Shown here one piece after another: positions 32,089 through 40,921 of a stretch of 64,000 bases of DNA. The stretch covers positions 1-64,000 of the forward strand of contig AQRL01000038.1 of NCBI GenBank assembly GCA_000402515.1, in the 5' to 3' direction. The stretch is from Nanoarchaeota archaeon SCGC AAA011-G17. Its GTDB lineage: Archaea > Nanobdellota > Nanobdellia > SCGC-AAA011-G17. The notes under the pieces are model-generated. The model was not told the DNA's origin. It did not search any database and saw nothing but the letters and a program-made list of their open reading frames with translations. The stretch's first letter is position 1, and each line of letters begins with the position of its first letter. Made by a program: the position numbers and the translations under genes.

Positions 32089-32988
32089 ATGGTGAAAAGA
32101 AAAGATTATTTCCCTGATAAAACAACCTTAAAAAAGGGTATTGTTATAGGTTTGCTTGTTTTTATTGTATTAATAATTGCCTTTAATGTTGATATTGCTA
32201 AACAAAAAGACGAGCCAACACTTTCGGATGTAACTATTGATGCTGTTAAACAAAAAGATGGAAGCCAACCACAGCTTTCAGCTGTAACCTATGATGATGT
32301 AATGGATTGTGAAAAGAGAAATGGAGTTTGTATAGAATATACAGGATACATTGCTGAACAAACAAAGTGCGAGATTTTAAATAAAGGTTGTTATTGTAAT
32401 GTTATTATCAATTCTGAAAACTGTACTTCCAAAATAATCTCTTTGAGACCTCTTGATCTAAACAAAGATGGAAAAATAAATATTGCTGATGCTGTTAAGA
32501 TTCTTTTAATAGTAAGAGATATTGATGAGGGAAATAGACAGCCAACAGAAGATGAATTAGGAATGATAGATTTTGATAATGATAAAGACTTGGATACTGA
32601 AGATGCTATAAAACTACTGATGCTGATAAGAGATGGAAGCCTAAAAATTAACATGCCTACAGGGGGGTTGATAGTAAATTCTCCCTCTACAGTTAGTTTT
32701 ACAATATATAATATATTTAATGATAATATAACTTTTGATGATAATAACTTTATCAAGCTAAAACTTATGTATGGAAGCAGCCCAAAAACCCTATGGTCCA
32801 GCAAGGATTTAGGAGGATTCACCCTTAAACCAGGCGAGCAACTAACTGCTGTTGCTTTAATCACCCCAAGTAAATACAGGAATGGAAGATATCCCCTTCT
32901 CCTTAAGCATGAAATTCTTGGGACAGGAGGGGAATTTATAGAAGGAAAATTGGGGTCTGAATCTATTTATATAGTAATAGGAGGTTAA
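32089..32988 (+). CDS. membrane-anchored protein with dockerin-like calcium repeats
   Basis: N-terminal TM anchor (residues 17-33), a short duplicated linker (QKDEPTLSDVTIDAV and QKDGSQPQLSAVTYDDV), a Cys-rich piece (six Cys at 74-112) and a dockerin type I-like pair (122-182): LDLNKDGKINIADAVKILL and MIDFDNDKDLDTEDAIKLLM. Both have the D-x-N/D-x-D calcium loop and following helix. The C-terminal ~110 residues form a beta-rich domain. Dockerins bind cohesins; no cohesin is seen in this window. Surface exposed. Confidence 0.8.
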   Translation: MVKRKDYFPDKTTLKKGIVIGLLVFIVLIIAFNVDIAKQKDEPTLSDVTIDAVKQKDGSQPQLSAVTYDDVMDCEKRNGVCIEYTGYIAEQTKCEILNKGCYCNVIINSENCTSKIISLRPLDLNKDGKINIADAVKILLIVRDIDEGNRQPTEDELGMIDFDNDKDLDTEDAIKLLMLIRDGSLKINMPTGGLIVNSPSTVSFTIYNIFNDNITFDDNNFIKLKLMYGSSPKTLWSSKDLGGFTLKPGEQLTAVALITPSKYRNGRYPLLLKHEILGTGGEFIEGKLGSESIYIVIGG

Positions 32989-33075
32989 AGAATCTTAAAA
33001 TTTATATAAGAGATTCTCAAAAATAAATCTTTTCCTAACCATATAATTTAAATATAAATATACTATTGTTTTAGT

Positions 33076-33354
33076 ATGAAAGTTGAGGATAAACTAAAAA
33101 AATATTTCTCTATGACTGAAAGAGCATTAAAGAAGGTTAAGATTTCTAAGAAGCTGAATAAAAAAGAGAAGAAGATTGCTGAGAATTTTATAATTATGAG
33201 CAAGAGCTATTATAATGATGCAAAATATTTTGAAAAGAAAAATGACAAGATGAATGCATTTGTAGCTATCTGCTATGCCCATGCTTTTTTGGATGCCGGC
33301 TGCATTGCTGGATTTTTTGATGTGAAGGATAGTAAATTGTTTATGGTGGACTAA
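33076..33354 (+). CDS. DUF357 protein
   Basis: 92-aa helical protein matching DUF357: SKSYYNDAKYFEKKNDKMNAFVAICYAHAFLDAGCIAGFF. The family is archaeal, often near RNA- or nucleotide-related genes. Function unknown. ATG 33076 with TTTAAATATAAATATAC upstream. Stop codon abuts ATG 33355 of the next gene, forming an operon that continues into pyrH. Confidence 0.85.
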   Translation: MKVEDKLKKYFSMTERALKKVKISKKLNKKEKKIAENFIIMSKSYYNDAKYFEKKNDKMNAFVAICYAHAFLDAGCIAGFFDVKDSKLFMVD

Positions 33355-33804
33355 ATGGATGATAAGGAAAAGATAGAATGGATTTTTGAGCTTTTGAAAA
33401 GAGAAAGGGGGGTTGAATATAAACATAATGATATTGGACCTGAAGATGGCAGAAGAGAGTGGATTGATAATTATGGAGTTAGAGATTTCTTGGCTAAATT
33501 AATCGATCCGGCTAATGGATCAAAATTGGATGAAATTTTGTCTAATGGAAGTGAAAATGTCAAGGATTTGTTTTTAGGAACTATTGAAAAAGCAAAAAAA
33601 TATCATTGTTTTGAAGGAGATTTTAAAAAGAGACCAGAAACTATTGGCTTAAATATAGATATGTTATACAGGCTTATATTTGATGTCAAAGATAATTTTA
33701 TGATTAGAAATGATGCAAATATCCAAAATTTTATCAAGAAGTTTAAAAAGAGGGTTGAAGAATATATATCCTTTGCTATAAAAGGTAAGTATGTTGAGGT
33801 TTGA
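33355..33804 (+). CDS. hypothetical protein, 149 aa
   Basis: Soluble, mostly helical (DDKEKIEWIFELLKRERG, then RDFLAKLIDPANG, YRLIFDVKDNF). No recognised domain. Sits between DUF357 and pyrH with no gap upstream and 3 nt downstream, so almost certainly co-transcribed with them. Confidence 0.7.
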   Translation: MDDKEKIEWIFELLKRERGVEYKHNDIGPEDGRREWIDNYGVRDFLAKLIDPANGSKLDEILSNGSENVKDLFLGTIEKAKKYHCFEGDFKKRPETIGLNIDMLYRLIFDVKDNFMIRNDANIQNFIKKFKKRVEEYISFAIKGKYVEV

Positions 33805-33807
33805 ATA

Positions 33808-34479
33808 ATGAAAACATATGTAATATCTGTTGGTGGAAGCTTAATAGTTCCTGATAAAGTAGATTATGATTTTTTAGTTAAATTAAGGAATACAATTAAC
33901 AAATTAAAGAAAAAATACAAGATTGTTATTGTTACTGGCGGTGGAAAGACTGCAAGGAATTATATTGAGCCATTAAGAAAGGCCGGGTTCAGCAATGAAG
34001 TCCAGTGCTTATTGGGGATTAAGACTACAAAGTTAAATGCCATGCTTGTCAGCAATTTTTTAGAAGCAAATAAATTACTGCCAGATTCAATAATCGAGAT
34101 TAAACATCTGCTAAGAAGATATAATCTTGTTGTCTGCGGAAGCATTGGCTTTAAGCCAGAGATGACGAGTGATGGAGACAGTGCTGATATTGCAAGACAT
34201 TTGAATGCTGAACTGATTAATATGACTAATGTTGACGGCTTGTTTACAAGAGACCCTAGAAAATTCAAGAATGCAAAATTCATTCCAGAGATTTCCTTTA
34301 AATATTTTTTAAGGATAGCTAATAAAATTAAATTCAGGGCTGGTCAGCATTTTGTTCTTGACAAGACAGCTGCTGTGATAATTGATAAATATAAGATTAA
34401 GACAGTTATCTTGAAAGGATTTAATAATTTAGAGAAATGCATTAATGGCGGGAAATTTAGAGGGACTATTATCAGCTAG
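33808..34479 (+). CDS. pyrH: UMP kinase (archaeal PyrH)
   Basis: ATP + UMP to ADP + UDP in pyrimidine nucleotide synthesis. Amino-acid-kinase fold: ISVGGSLIVP start, VTGGGKTARNYI, TSDGDSADIARHLNAE, TNVDGLFTRDPRK and FRAGQHFVLDKTAA. 223 aa fits archaeal hexameric UMP kinases. Last gene of the DUF357 operon; the 3' end overlaps a convergent gene by 8 nt. Confidence 0.95.
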   Translation: MKTYVISVGGSLIVPDKVDYDFLVKLRNTINKLKKKYKIVIVTGGGKTARNYIEPLRKAGFSNEVQCLLGIKTTKLNAMLVSNFLEANKLLPDSIIEIKHLLRRYNLVVCGSIGFKPEMTSDGDSADIARHLNAELINMTNVDGLFTRDPRKFKNAKFIPEISFKYFLRIANKIKFRAGQHFVLDKTAAVIIDKYKIKTVILKGFNNLEKCINGGKFRGTIIS

Positions 34480-34840
34480 TCACAATTTCTTCTATCCTCT
34501 TTAATAATATTCCTTTGTGCTCTTCAGTTGCATTGTCTTTGGTTATTGCCATATTGAATATTTCTTCCCTTGTCAAATAATCTATATCTATCCTTGTTTT
34601 TGTTGATTGATTAATTAGAATCAATTTTATTATTTTTTCACCGTTATAACCTAATTTTTTAAACTCCTTGGAAAATATTTTTAGACCAGACGTAAGAAAC
34701 TCCTTCCTTGTTATTCCTATCTTAAGATCTGAGGAATATGCCCATATATGAAGGCCACCCTCTTTTTGGAAGTACTTATCAAGAGTAAGGTATGTGTCTC
34801 TTAACATTCCATCTATCCCGGTTAATTTTGGCAGATCCAT
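34472..34840 (-). CDS. hypothetical protein, 122 aa
   Basis: ATG 34840 (MDLPKLTGIDGML) is preferred over a longer frame from 34951, whose extra N-terminus runs into the divergent AK6 gene. The rest is alpha/beta (YLTLDKYFQKEGGLHIWAYSSD, KIIKLILINQ), resembling small sensor-like folds but not identified. Divergent from AK6. Confidence 0.6.
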   Translation of the reverse strand: MDLPKLTGIDGMLRDTYLTLDKYFQKEGGLHIWAYSSDLKIGITRKEFLTSGLKIFSKEFKKLGYNGEKIIKLILINQSTKTRIDIDYLTREEIFNMAITKDNATEEHKGILLKRIEEIVTS

Positions 34841-34901
34841 ATATTGTATATGTTCTTTACTCTTATAAACATTTTTATACTGAATTGCTATTACAAATAA
34901 C

Positions 34902-35339
34902 ATGAAAAAAGTGATTTGTGTTTCTGGAAGTGTTGGAACTGGAAAAACCACTTATGCGAAAAGATTAGCTAAGAAATTAAAAGCAAGATATATTGATGTG
35001 AATGAAATTATTAAAAAATATAAATTAAGTGAGGGGTATGACAAGAAAAGGAAATGCAAAATTATTGATATTAAAAAACTGAATAATATTTTAGAGAAGA
35101 TAATCAAAGAGAGCAAAGAAAGCTTAGTGATTGACAGCCATATGAGCCATTTTTTAAATCCTAAATTAGTTGATTATGTTGTTATTACAAAAACAAGCCT
35201 GAAGAAATTAAAAAACAGGTTAAAGAAAAGGGGGTATAATAAAATTAAAATTGATGAGAATCTAGAAGTTGAAATAATGGATATCTGCTTGAATGAGGCT
35301 AAAGAGTTGGGGCATAAAATAAAAATAGTAAATACTTAG
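34902..35339 (+). CDS. AK6/Fap7-like adenylate kinase
   Basis: P-loop NMP kinase: SGSVGTGKTTYAKRLAKKL, then YIDVNEIIKKY and VIDSHMSHFL, and R-x-x-KR-GY-x-x-KI lid. 145 aa, shorter than archaeal Adk. AK6/Fap7 proteins act in late 40S ribosome maturation besides having adenylate kinase activity. Downstream uppS overlaps by 4 nt convergently. Confidence 0.85.
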   Translation: MKKVICVSGSVGTGKTTYAKRLAKKLKARYIDVNEIIKKYKLSEGYDKKRKCKIIDIKKLNNILEKIIKESKESLVIDSHMSHFLNPKLVDYVVITKTSLKKLKNRLKKRGYNKIKIDENLEVEIMDICLNEAKELGHKIKIVNT

Positions 35340-36046
35340 TGGCCGAATCTTCTCTGTCTTTTTGAATATTCCTGAACAGCTTCAATCAAATCCTGTTTTT
35401 CAAACTCGGGCCAGCATTTTTCTAAGAAGATCCATTCTGCATTTGCACCCTGCCATGGCAAGAAATCTGAGGTTCTTATCTGACCAGATGTTCTAATAAT
35501 TAAATCCACATCATTATTAAAATAGAGATTTTTTGAGAATGTTTCTTCATTTATTTGGTTAATATCTAGTTTGCCTTCCTTGACCTGTTTGGCTATCTTT
35601 ATTGCTGCATCTGTTACTTCAGCCTTTCCACCATAGGCCATTGCAAAATTAACTATATGGTTATCATAATTTTTTGTCAGCTCCATTAATTCATGCATCT
35701 TTTCCTGCACCGCTTTTGGGAACATCCAGATTCTTCCTACAAAATTTATTCTTATTTTATTTTCATGAATTCTTTTGTCTTTTTTTGCCTTTTCAAATGA
35801 CTCTTTGAACAGCTTCATTAAGAAATCAAATTCATTTTTTGGTCTGTTAAAATTATAAACAGAGAAAGCATAGAGTGTTAGTTCTTTTATGCCAAGCTCT
35901 TTTGCCCATTCAAATAATTTTTCTACTTTTTCTGCACCAAATTCGTGTCCCTTCCAGGGCTTTAGCATAAGCCTCTTGGCAAGAGTTCTGTTACCGTCCA
36001 AAATAATCCCAATATGTTTTGGGACATTATCAATAGTAGGTTGCAT
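35336..36046 (-). CDS. uppS: cis-prenyltransferase (polyprenyl diphosphate synthase)
   Basis: Builds long cis-polyprenyl diphosphate for glycan lipid carriers. IILDGNRTLAKR (catalytic Asp), GHEFGAEKVEKLFEWA, LTLYAFSVYNFNRPKNE and the C-terminal DLIIRTSGQIRTSDFLPWQGANAEWIF are present. 236 aa. NRTLAK replaces the usual NRRWAK in motif 1. Shares the 3' end with AK6. Confidence 0.93.
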   Translation of the reverse strand: MQPTIDNVPKHIGIILDGNRTLAKRLMLKPWKGHEFGAEKVEKLFEWAKELGIKELTLYAFSVYNFNRPKNEFDFLMKLFKESFEKAKKDKRIHENKIRINFVGRIWMFPKAVQEKMHELMELTKNYDNHIVNFAMAYGGKAEVTDAAIKIAKQVKEGKLDINQINEETFSKNLYFNNDVDLIIRTSGQIRTSDFLPWQGANAEWIFLEKCWPEFEKQDLIEAVQEYSKRQRRFGH

Positions 36047-36108
36047 CTCAAATCACATCTTAGTTGTAATTCGAATTATTTATATAGTTTACTTTTTTAA
36101 ATGTTCTT

Positions 36109-36690
36109 ATGGATTTTGTTTTAAAAGAGGATGAAAAGATAAAGGAATTTTCCAAAAGGCTTAATTCTGAGATTATTGTTGTTAATCTGATAAAAAGCGA
36201 GGATATCAGAAGCTTGAGAAAGAAGATAGACAGCGAAAAAGGGATAGTTGTTGTTGAGGCGGGAAGTGATGAAATAAACAAGAGTTTATTTGAAAATAAA
36301 AGAGTAGGTATTTTAGTTGGATTAGAAAAGAACAGAGAAAGGGATTTTATGAAGTCAAGAGATTCTGGTCTTAATCAGACCTTATGCAAACTAGCTAATA
36401 AAAATAAGATAATAATTGGATTTAGCTTCAGTGATGTTTTGAATAGTAATGGCATTGAGAGGAGCAATCTGCTTGGAAAGATGATGCAGAATGCCAGATT
36501 GTGCAGGAAATATAAGGTAAAAATGATTGTTGGCAGCTTTGCTTCTAAATGGCAGGAATTGAGAAGTGAAAGCGATTTAATGGCTTTTGGAAGGGAAATT
36601 GGAATCGAAAAGGTTAATAATAAGGATGTAATATCCTTTTTAGAAAATAAAAAAGATTATATAGCTGAAGGTGTAAGAATAATAAAATGA
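36109..36690 (+). CDS. rnp3: RNase P protein component 3 (Rpp30)
   Basis: Protein subunit of archaeal RNase P for tRNA 5' maturation. PHP-like TIM-barrel remnant with the Rpp30 pattern: GSDEINKSLFENKRVGILVG, SGLNQTLCKLANKNKIIIGFSFSDVL and MMQNARLCRKYKVKMIVGSFAS. 193 aa. Overlaps the downstream surface-protein gene by 4 nt. Pop5 is encoded nearby. Confidence 0.88.
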   Translation: MDFVLKEDEKIKEFSKRLNSEIIVVNLIKSEDIRSLRKKIDSEKGIVVVEAGSDEINKSLFENKRVGILVGLEKNRERDFMKSRDSGLNQTLCKLANKNKIIIGFSFSDVLNSNGIERSNLLGKMMQNARLCRKYKVKMIVGSFASKWQELRSESDLMAFGREIGIEKVNNKDVISFLENKKDYIAEGVRIIK

Positions 36691-38591
36691 ATAAAAGAGG
36701 TTTTGGAGTAATAATAGCCATATTGGCGATTTTTTTAGTAAGCAGTGTTAGTGCATTAACTGTGAGTTTAACTGAACCTAGTGATAATTATGCTGATTCT
36801 GACGGTGTTATTGACAATCTGAGATGGAGCGCGAATTTAAATGAAAGTGATGGATATGTTCAGAGCTGGATTCTTTATATTAATGAATCATTGACTTCTG
36901 ATAAAAATGATGTTGAAATGATCGTTAGTTCTAATAGTAATAGTGAAAGTGAGATATTTAATAGTTCAAATAATAATTGGATTATTTCTAATTTCCAGAA
37001 TTTTACCTCTTCAAATTTGACTTTAGATAGTTATATTCACTGGGCTGTTTATATATGTAATAAGGATAATGACTGTATTTGGAGTGAGAATAAAACTATA
37101 TACATAGACCAGACTGATCCTATTGTTGATTTGGGAGAACCATCTAATGGTACAGAGGTTGTGGGCAGTAAATTTGAATCAACGGCTACGTATGTAAGTT
37201 TTAATTATAATGCTTCTGATTATGGAATTGACAGATGTGACTTGCTAATTAATGGGCAGGTGAATTCAACTTTTACAAGTGTCAATTTAAATGTTTTTAA
37301 TACTATTCCAAATATCCAATTAAGTAATGATACATATAATTGGAAGGTTCAGTGTTATGATAAGGTTGGGAGGGTAAATATTTCTGAGGAGAGGCAGGTT
37401 AAGGTAACTTGTACTGAGGATTGGACTTGTGGTTCTTATGGAGATTTTGGTTCTTGTAGCAGTGGAACAAAAACAAGAACGAGAAGCTGTACAGATAAAA
37501 ATAATTGTGGAAGAGTAAGTGTTAGTGATACTGATAGTGATAGTTGTAGTACAACCAGTACTAGTTCCAGTTCAAGTGGTGGTTCAAGTTCATCAAGCAG
37601 TGTTGAGGATATTGGCTCTTCTGTGACTTTCAGCGGAGATGCTGGGGATGAAAAGAAATACAGCTTTAGTGATGATATTGGGTTGACTGGAATGGAGATT
37701 ACACTAAGGACAGCTGTGGCTGGAGGTACTATTGATGTTGAAAAGATTTCAAAACCAAGTGATGTCAGTGCCCCTAATGGAATTGTTTATACCTATGTAA
37801 AAATAGATAAGGTTGATATAACTGATGATAATATTGATGAGGTTCTTTTAAAATTCAGAATAGGAAAACCCTGGCTGAATGAGCATATTGGGGATGTTGT
37901 ACTTAAGAGATATAATGATGGATGGAAGGATTTGCCAACATTGAAGGCAAGTGATGATGATAATTATGCTTATTATGAGGCAATAAGCCCTGGATTTTCT
38001 GTATTTGCAATTGCAATCAGCGGAGAGGTATCTGTTAAAGATTTAGAAAACAAAACAAGCGGGAATAAAACATTAAACGAGAGTAAAAGCGGATTAATTA
38101 CAGGATTTTTTGGAAAGGATTTGCCTAGTGCACTAACTGGCTGGATTAAGGATGTAAATAAATATGTCTGGATAGCTGGAATGCCTTTTGTTGTATTACT
38201 TATTATTGGGATTGTTTACAGGGAGAGAATATTCAGCAAAGCAAGCAAAGAAGAAAGAGAGTTTGATAAGCACTTAAGAGAGAGAGCAAAATTAAAGGAG
38301 AGAGAGGAAAGAGACAGGGAAAAAAGACTTAAGGTTGAGCAGGAGATTAGAGAGGAAAAAGAGAGAATGGAGAAAAAAGATTTGGATGGTGCTATGAATA
38401 GGGCATTTAAAGACAAAAGAGGTATTTTTAGCAAAATAAAGGGGAAAGAAATTAAAGAAGAAGTGCCAAAAGCAGATAAAGTAGAAATTGTACATGAAGA
38501 GAAAAAGGGAATGTTTGGATTCTTTAAGGGATATAAAGAAAGAAGAGAAGAGAAAGAGAGAAGATTTGAATTTAAGGATATAAAGAAGTAA
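36687..38591 (+). CDS. PGF-pre-PGF surface protein with thrombospondin-like segment
   Basis: Signal peptide, beta-sandwich domains rich in Asn/Ser glycosylation-type sites, a Cys-rich thrombospondin type 1-like stretch (CTEDWTCGSYGDFGSC...TRTRSC), a Ser-rich linker, then a PGF-pre-PGF domain (GSSVTFSGDAGDEKKYSF...EAISPGFSVFAIAI). A TM helix near residues 490-508 and a ~125-residue highly charged cytoplasmic tail follow. No canonical PGF-CTERM tail. Likely S-layer-associated. Coupled to rnp3 by overlap, an odd partner for RNase P. Confidence 0.87.
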   Translation: MNKRGFGVIIAILAIFLVSSVSALTVSLTEPSDNYADSDGVIDNLRWSANLNESDGYVQSWILYINESLTSDKNDVEMIVSSNSNSESEIFNSSNNNWIISNFQNFTSSNLTLDSYIHWAVYICNKDNDCIWSENKTIYIDQTDPIVDLGEPSNGTEVVGSKFESTATYVSFNYNASDYGIDRCDLLINGQVNSTFTSVNLNVFNTIPNIQLSNDTYNWKVQCYDKVGRVNISEERQVKVTCTEDWTCGSYGDFGSCSSGTKTRTRSCTDKNNCGRVSVSDTDSDSCSTTSTSSSSSGGSSSSSSVEDIGSSVTFSGDAGDEKKYSFSDDIGLTGMEITLRTAVAGGTIDVEKISKPSDVSAPNGIVYTYVKIDKVDITDDNIDEVLLKFRIGKPWLNEHIGDVVLKRYNDGWKDLPTLKASDDDNYAYYEAISPGFSVFAIAISGEVSVKDLENKTSGNKTLNESKSGLITGFFGKDLPSALTGWIKDVNKYVWIAGMPFVVLLIIGIVYRERIFSKASKEEREFDKHLRERAKLKEREERDREKRLKVEQEIREEKERMEKKDLDGAMNRAFKDKRGIFSKIKGKEIKEEVPKADKVEIVHEEKKGMFGFFKGYKERREEKERRFEFKDIKK

Positions 38592-38628
38592 ATAAATATT
38601 TATATACTAGTTGATTTTAGTTAATAAA

Positions 38629-39048
38629 ATGGATGAATACACCCGTGATAATTTTTTGCATGACCTTCTCAATGATATGCATGACCTTTTAGGTGAACCA
38701 GAACAAAGACCATTTAGCGGACCAAGAAGGATTTATGGTGCTGAATATGAATTTTATGGTGATGTGGAATATCCCACTCTCAAAAGATTAGAAGGAAAGG
38801 TTCTTAATAGTGAGGTTCAGGAGATGCTAAAATTGAAGAATGGCAAGATTGAGGAATGTAAACAGAGAGGACACCATGATGTTGAGTTTGTTTATTCTTG
38901 TTCAATAGGAGATAAGGATTATATTACTGGGTTATGTAGCTCTTGTAATGTTATTGTAGCAAAAGAAAAGACAGAACCTATTCGTAAAAAAATTGCAGAA
39001 TATTTCAAGACACAGAAAAGAATTAGGCATATGCCTTGCACTATTTAA
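38629..39048 (+). CDS. hypothetical protein with possible zinc site, 139 aa
   Basis: ATG 38629 (MDEYTRDNFLHDLL) is chosen; TTG 38611 adds six residues. C-terminal half has CKQRGHHD, YSCSIGD and GLCSSCN, which could bind zinc. No family recognised. ATTTATATACTAG lies about 28 nt upstream. Precedes the Pop5-proteasome-exosome operon. Confidence 0.62.
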   Translation: MDEYTRDNFLHDLLNDMHDLLGEPEQRPFSGPRRIYGAEYEFYGDVEYPTLKRLEGKVLNSEVQEMLKLKNGKIEECKQRGHHDVEFVYSCSIGDKDYITGLCSSCNVIVAKEKTEPIRKKIAEYFKTQKRIRHMPCTI

Positions 39049-39061
39049 AAAGTAAAACGCA

Positions 39062-39075
39062 ACATTTATAAATAC
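39062..39075 (+). promoter_or_regulatory. TATA-type promoter of the Pop5-proteasome-exosome operon
   Basis: CATTTATAAATACT lies about 28 nt before GTG 39096 but about 92 nt before the Pop5 ATG, so the transcript likely starts at a small upstream reading frame rather than at Pop5. Confidence 0.55.
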
Positions 39076-39095
39076 TTAATCTATATTTTTATTTT

Positions 39096-39176
39096 GTGAG
39101 AGAGAAAAAATCTGTTAAAATCTTTTTTATTGAAAAAAAAGGACTTTTTTCTCAGTTTGATGAAGATATTGCCTAG
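39096..39176 (+). CDS. 26-codon upstream ORF overlapping Pop5 start
   Basis: GTG 39096 sits at the predicted transcription start, as in leaderless initiation, and encodes VREKKSVKIFFIEKKGLFSQ... ending 15 nt inside pop5 in another frame. It could be a leader peptide coupling translation to Pop5 or a chance frame. Basic and hydrophobic composition, no known homologue. Confidence 0.35.
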   Translation: MREKKSVKIFFIEKKGLFSQFDEDIA

Positions 39177-39495
39177 TTTAAGGGAAAAGAAAAGGTATTT
39201 GGTATTTGAAGTACTGAGTGAGGATAAGGTTAAAGACTTTAGAATCATAAGAAGCGAAATACTAAATAATGTACATAGCTTTTTAGGGCAAGTAGATGCT
39301 GGAAAGGCAGGGGCAATGTTTTTGAAGGATTTATGGTTTAAGGACAAACAAAAGGGAATATTAAGCATAAATAATAAATATGTGGATAAGGTTAAGATGT
39401 CTTTAATGCTAATAAAAAAATTAGAAGGAAAAGATGTTATTTTGAACAATATTGGATGCAGCGGAATACTAAATAAAGCTAAAAAATATATCTAA
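39160..39495 (+). CDS. rnp2: RNase P protein component 2 (Pop5)
   Basis: Pop5/Rpp14 family subunit of RNase P. ATG 39160 gives MKILPSLREKKRYLVFEVLS, the conserved family start; TTG 39130 would add ten odd residues. Later FLGQVDAGKAGAMFLKDLW and GILSINNKYVDKVKMSLMLI fit the RRM-like fold. 111 aa. First main gene of a superoperon with proteasome, SBDS and exosome, the archaeal standard. Confidence 0.85.
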   Translation: MKILPSLREKKRYLVFEVLSEDKVKDFRIIRSEILNNVHSFLGQVDAGKAGAMFLKDLWFKDKQKGILSINNKYVDKVKMSLMLIKKLEGKDVILNNIGCSGILNKAKKYI

Positions 39496-39513
39496 AAAGG
39501 AGGATCATAAAAA

Positions 39514-40233
39514 ATGGAACAAACAATGTCACATCAGATGATGGGGTATGACAGGACTAGCACAATGTTCAGTCCTGATGGAAGATTATTACAGGTAGAG
39601 TATGCTAAAAAAACAGTAAGACAGGGAAGCACAGCAATAGGGATAGTATGCAAAGACGGTGTATTATTAGTTACAGACAGAAGAGTAGCTGACAAATTAA
39701 TTGTAGCAGAATCTGTTGAGAAATTATTTAAGGTAGATGATCATATCGGCGCTGCTGTTTCTGGATTTATTAGTGATGGCAGAGTGCTAATTGAAAGAGC
39801 AAGAGTAAAGGCACAGCAATACAGAGTTACTTATGACGAGCCTATAGATGTTCAGGAATTAGTCAAGGAAATTTCTGATGTCAAGCAGGCCTTCAGCCAG
39901 TATGGCGGTGCAAGACCTTTTGGTGTTTCAATATTATTTGCAGGAATTGATGAGAGCGGAATCAAGTTATTTGCTACAGAGCCAAGCGGGATTTTTTTCC
40001 AGTACAGAGCAACTGCCATTGGTGAAGGGGAAGTGGAGATTACTGCTTTCTTGAATGAGGAATACAAGGATGGAATGAGTTTGGATGACGGATTGAAATT
40101 GGCTATTAAGGCTTTCAAAAAGATTCTTGGAAAAGATTTTGATATAAACAGGATGACTGGCGGGTATATTGATAATAATGAGAAAAAATTCACCAAATAT
40201 GACATAAACCAAATCAGAAAAATAGCAAAGTAA
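39514..40233 (+). CDS. psmA: proteasome alpha subunit
   Basis: Outer-ring subunit of the 20S proteasome. N-terminal YDRTSTMFSPDGRLLQVEYAKKTVRQGSTAIGI is the alpha-type signature (gate helix H0), then DRRVADKL, FISDGRVLIERARVKAQQY and PFGVSILFAGID. 239 aa. AAAAGGAGGATC ribosome binding site. One nt before SBDS. The beta subunit is not in the window. Confidence 0.97.
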   Translation: MEQTMSHQMMGYDRTSTMFSPDGRLLQVEYAKKTVRQGSTAIGIVCKDGVLLVTDRRVADKLIVAESVEKLFKVDDHIGAAVSGFISDGRVLIERARVKAQQYRVTYDEPIDVQELVKEISDVKQAFSQYGGARPFGVSILFAGIDESGIKLFATEPSGIFFQYRATAIGEGEVEITAFLNEEYKDGMSLDDGLKLAIKAFKKILGKDFDINRMTGGYIDNNEKKFTKYDINQIRKIAK

Positions 40234-40234
40234 A

Positions 40235-40921
40235 ATGGATTTTAATAAAGCAGTTGTTGCAAAACTGAAGAAGGATGGAGAAAATTTTGAGATCTTAGTA
40301 AATTGCGACAAGGCAATTGATTTCAAGAAAGGAAAAGGAACTATTCAGGATGCTGTTGTTGCCGAATATATCTACAAGGACAGCAAGAAGGGAGATAAGG
40401 CTTCTGAGCACGAAATAGAGAAATATTTTGAAACAACTGACTTTTATGAGGTTGCTGAAATAATTCTTAAACATGGAGAGATCCAATTAACTGCAGAATA
40501 CAGGGGCAAGCTTAGAGAAGAAAAGAGGAAAAAGATTCTTGAATTAATACATAGAAATGCTATTGATTCTCAGACAGGCTTTCCACATCCGGTAATTAGA
40601 ATAGAAAAGGCTATGGAAGAGGCTAAAGTAAAGATTGATGAATTCAAAAATGCCGAGGAGCAGATTGAGGATATTTTAGAAAAAATAAAAGAGATTATTC
40701 CAATCAAATTTGCAGTAAAAGAATTTTGGGTCAGAATACCTGCACAGTTTGGGGGACAGGCTTATGCCATTTTCAAGAAATTCGGAAAGATTTTGAAAGA
40801 GGATTGGGGTGATGGCTTGGCTATCACTATTGAAATTCCCGGTGGAATGACAGAGGAATTTTTCAGCAAACTAAACAGCTTAACTCATGGTGATGTAGAA
40901 AGCAAGGAGATCAAGAAATGA
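40235..40921 (+). CDS. sbds: SBDS ribosome maturation protein
   Basis: Promotes release of anti-association factor from the large subunit. N-terminal FYSH domain (VAKLKKDGENFEILVNCDKAIDFKKG), central three-helix domain, and C-terminal ferredoxin-like domain. 228 aa. HRNAIDSQTGFPHPVIRIEKAMEEAKV is the conserved linker. Archaeal operons usually go psmA-SBDS-rrp4; here a 173-aa unknown gene is inserted after SBDS. Confidence 0.95.
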   Translation: MDFNKAVVAKLKKDGENFEILVNCDKAIDFKKGKGTIQDAVVAEYIYKDSKKGDKASEHEIEKYFETTDFYEVAEIILKHGEIQLTAEYRGKLREEKRKKILELIHRNAIDSQTGFPHPVIRIEKAMEEAKVKIDEFKNAEEQIEDILEKIKEIIPIKFAVKEFWVRIPAQFGGQAYAIFKKFGKILKEDWGDGLAITIEIPGGMTEEFFSKLNSLTHGDVESKEIKK

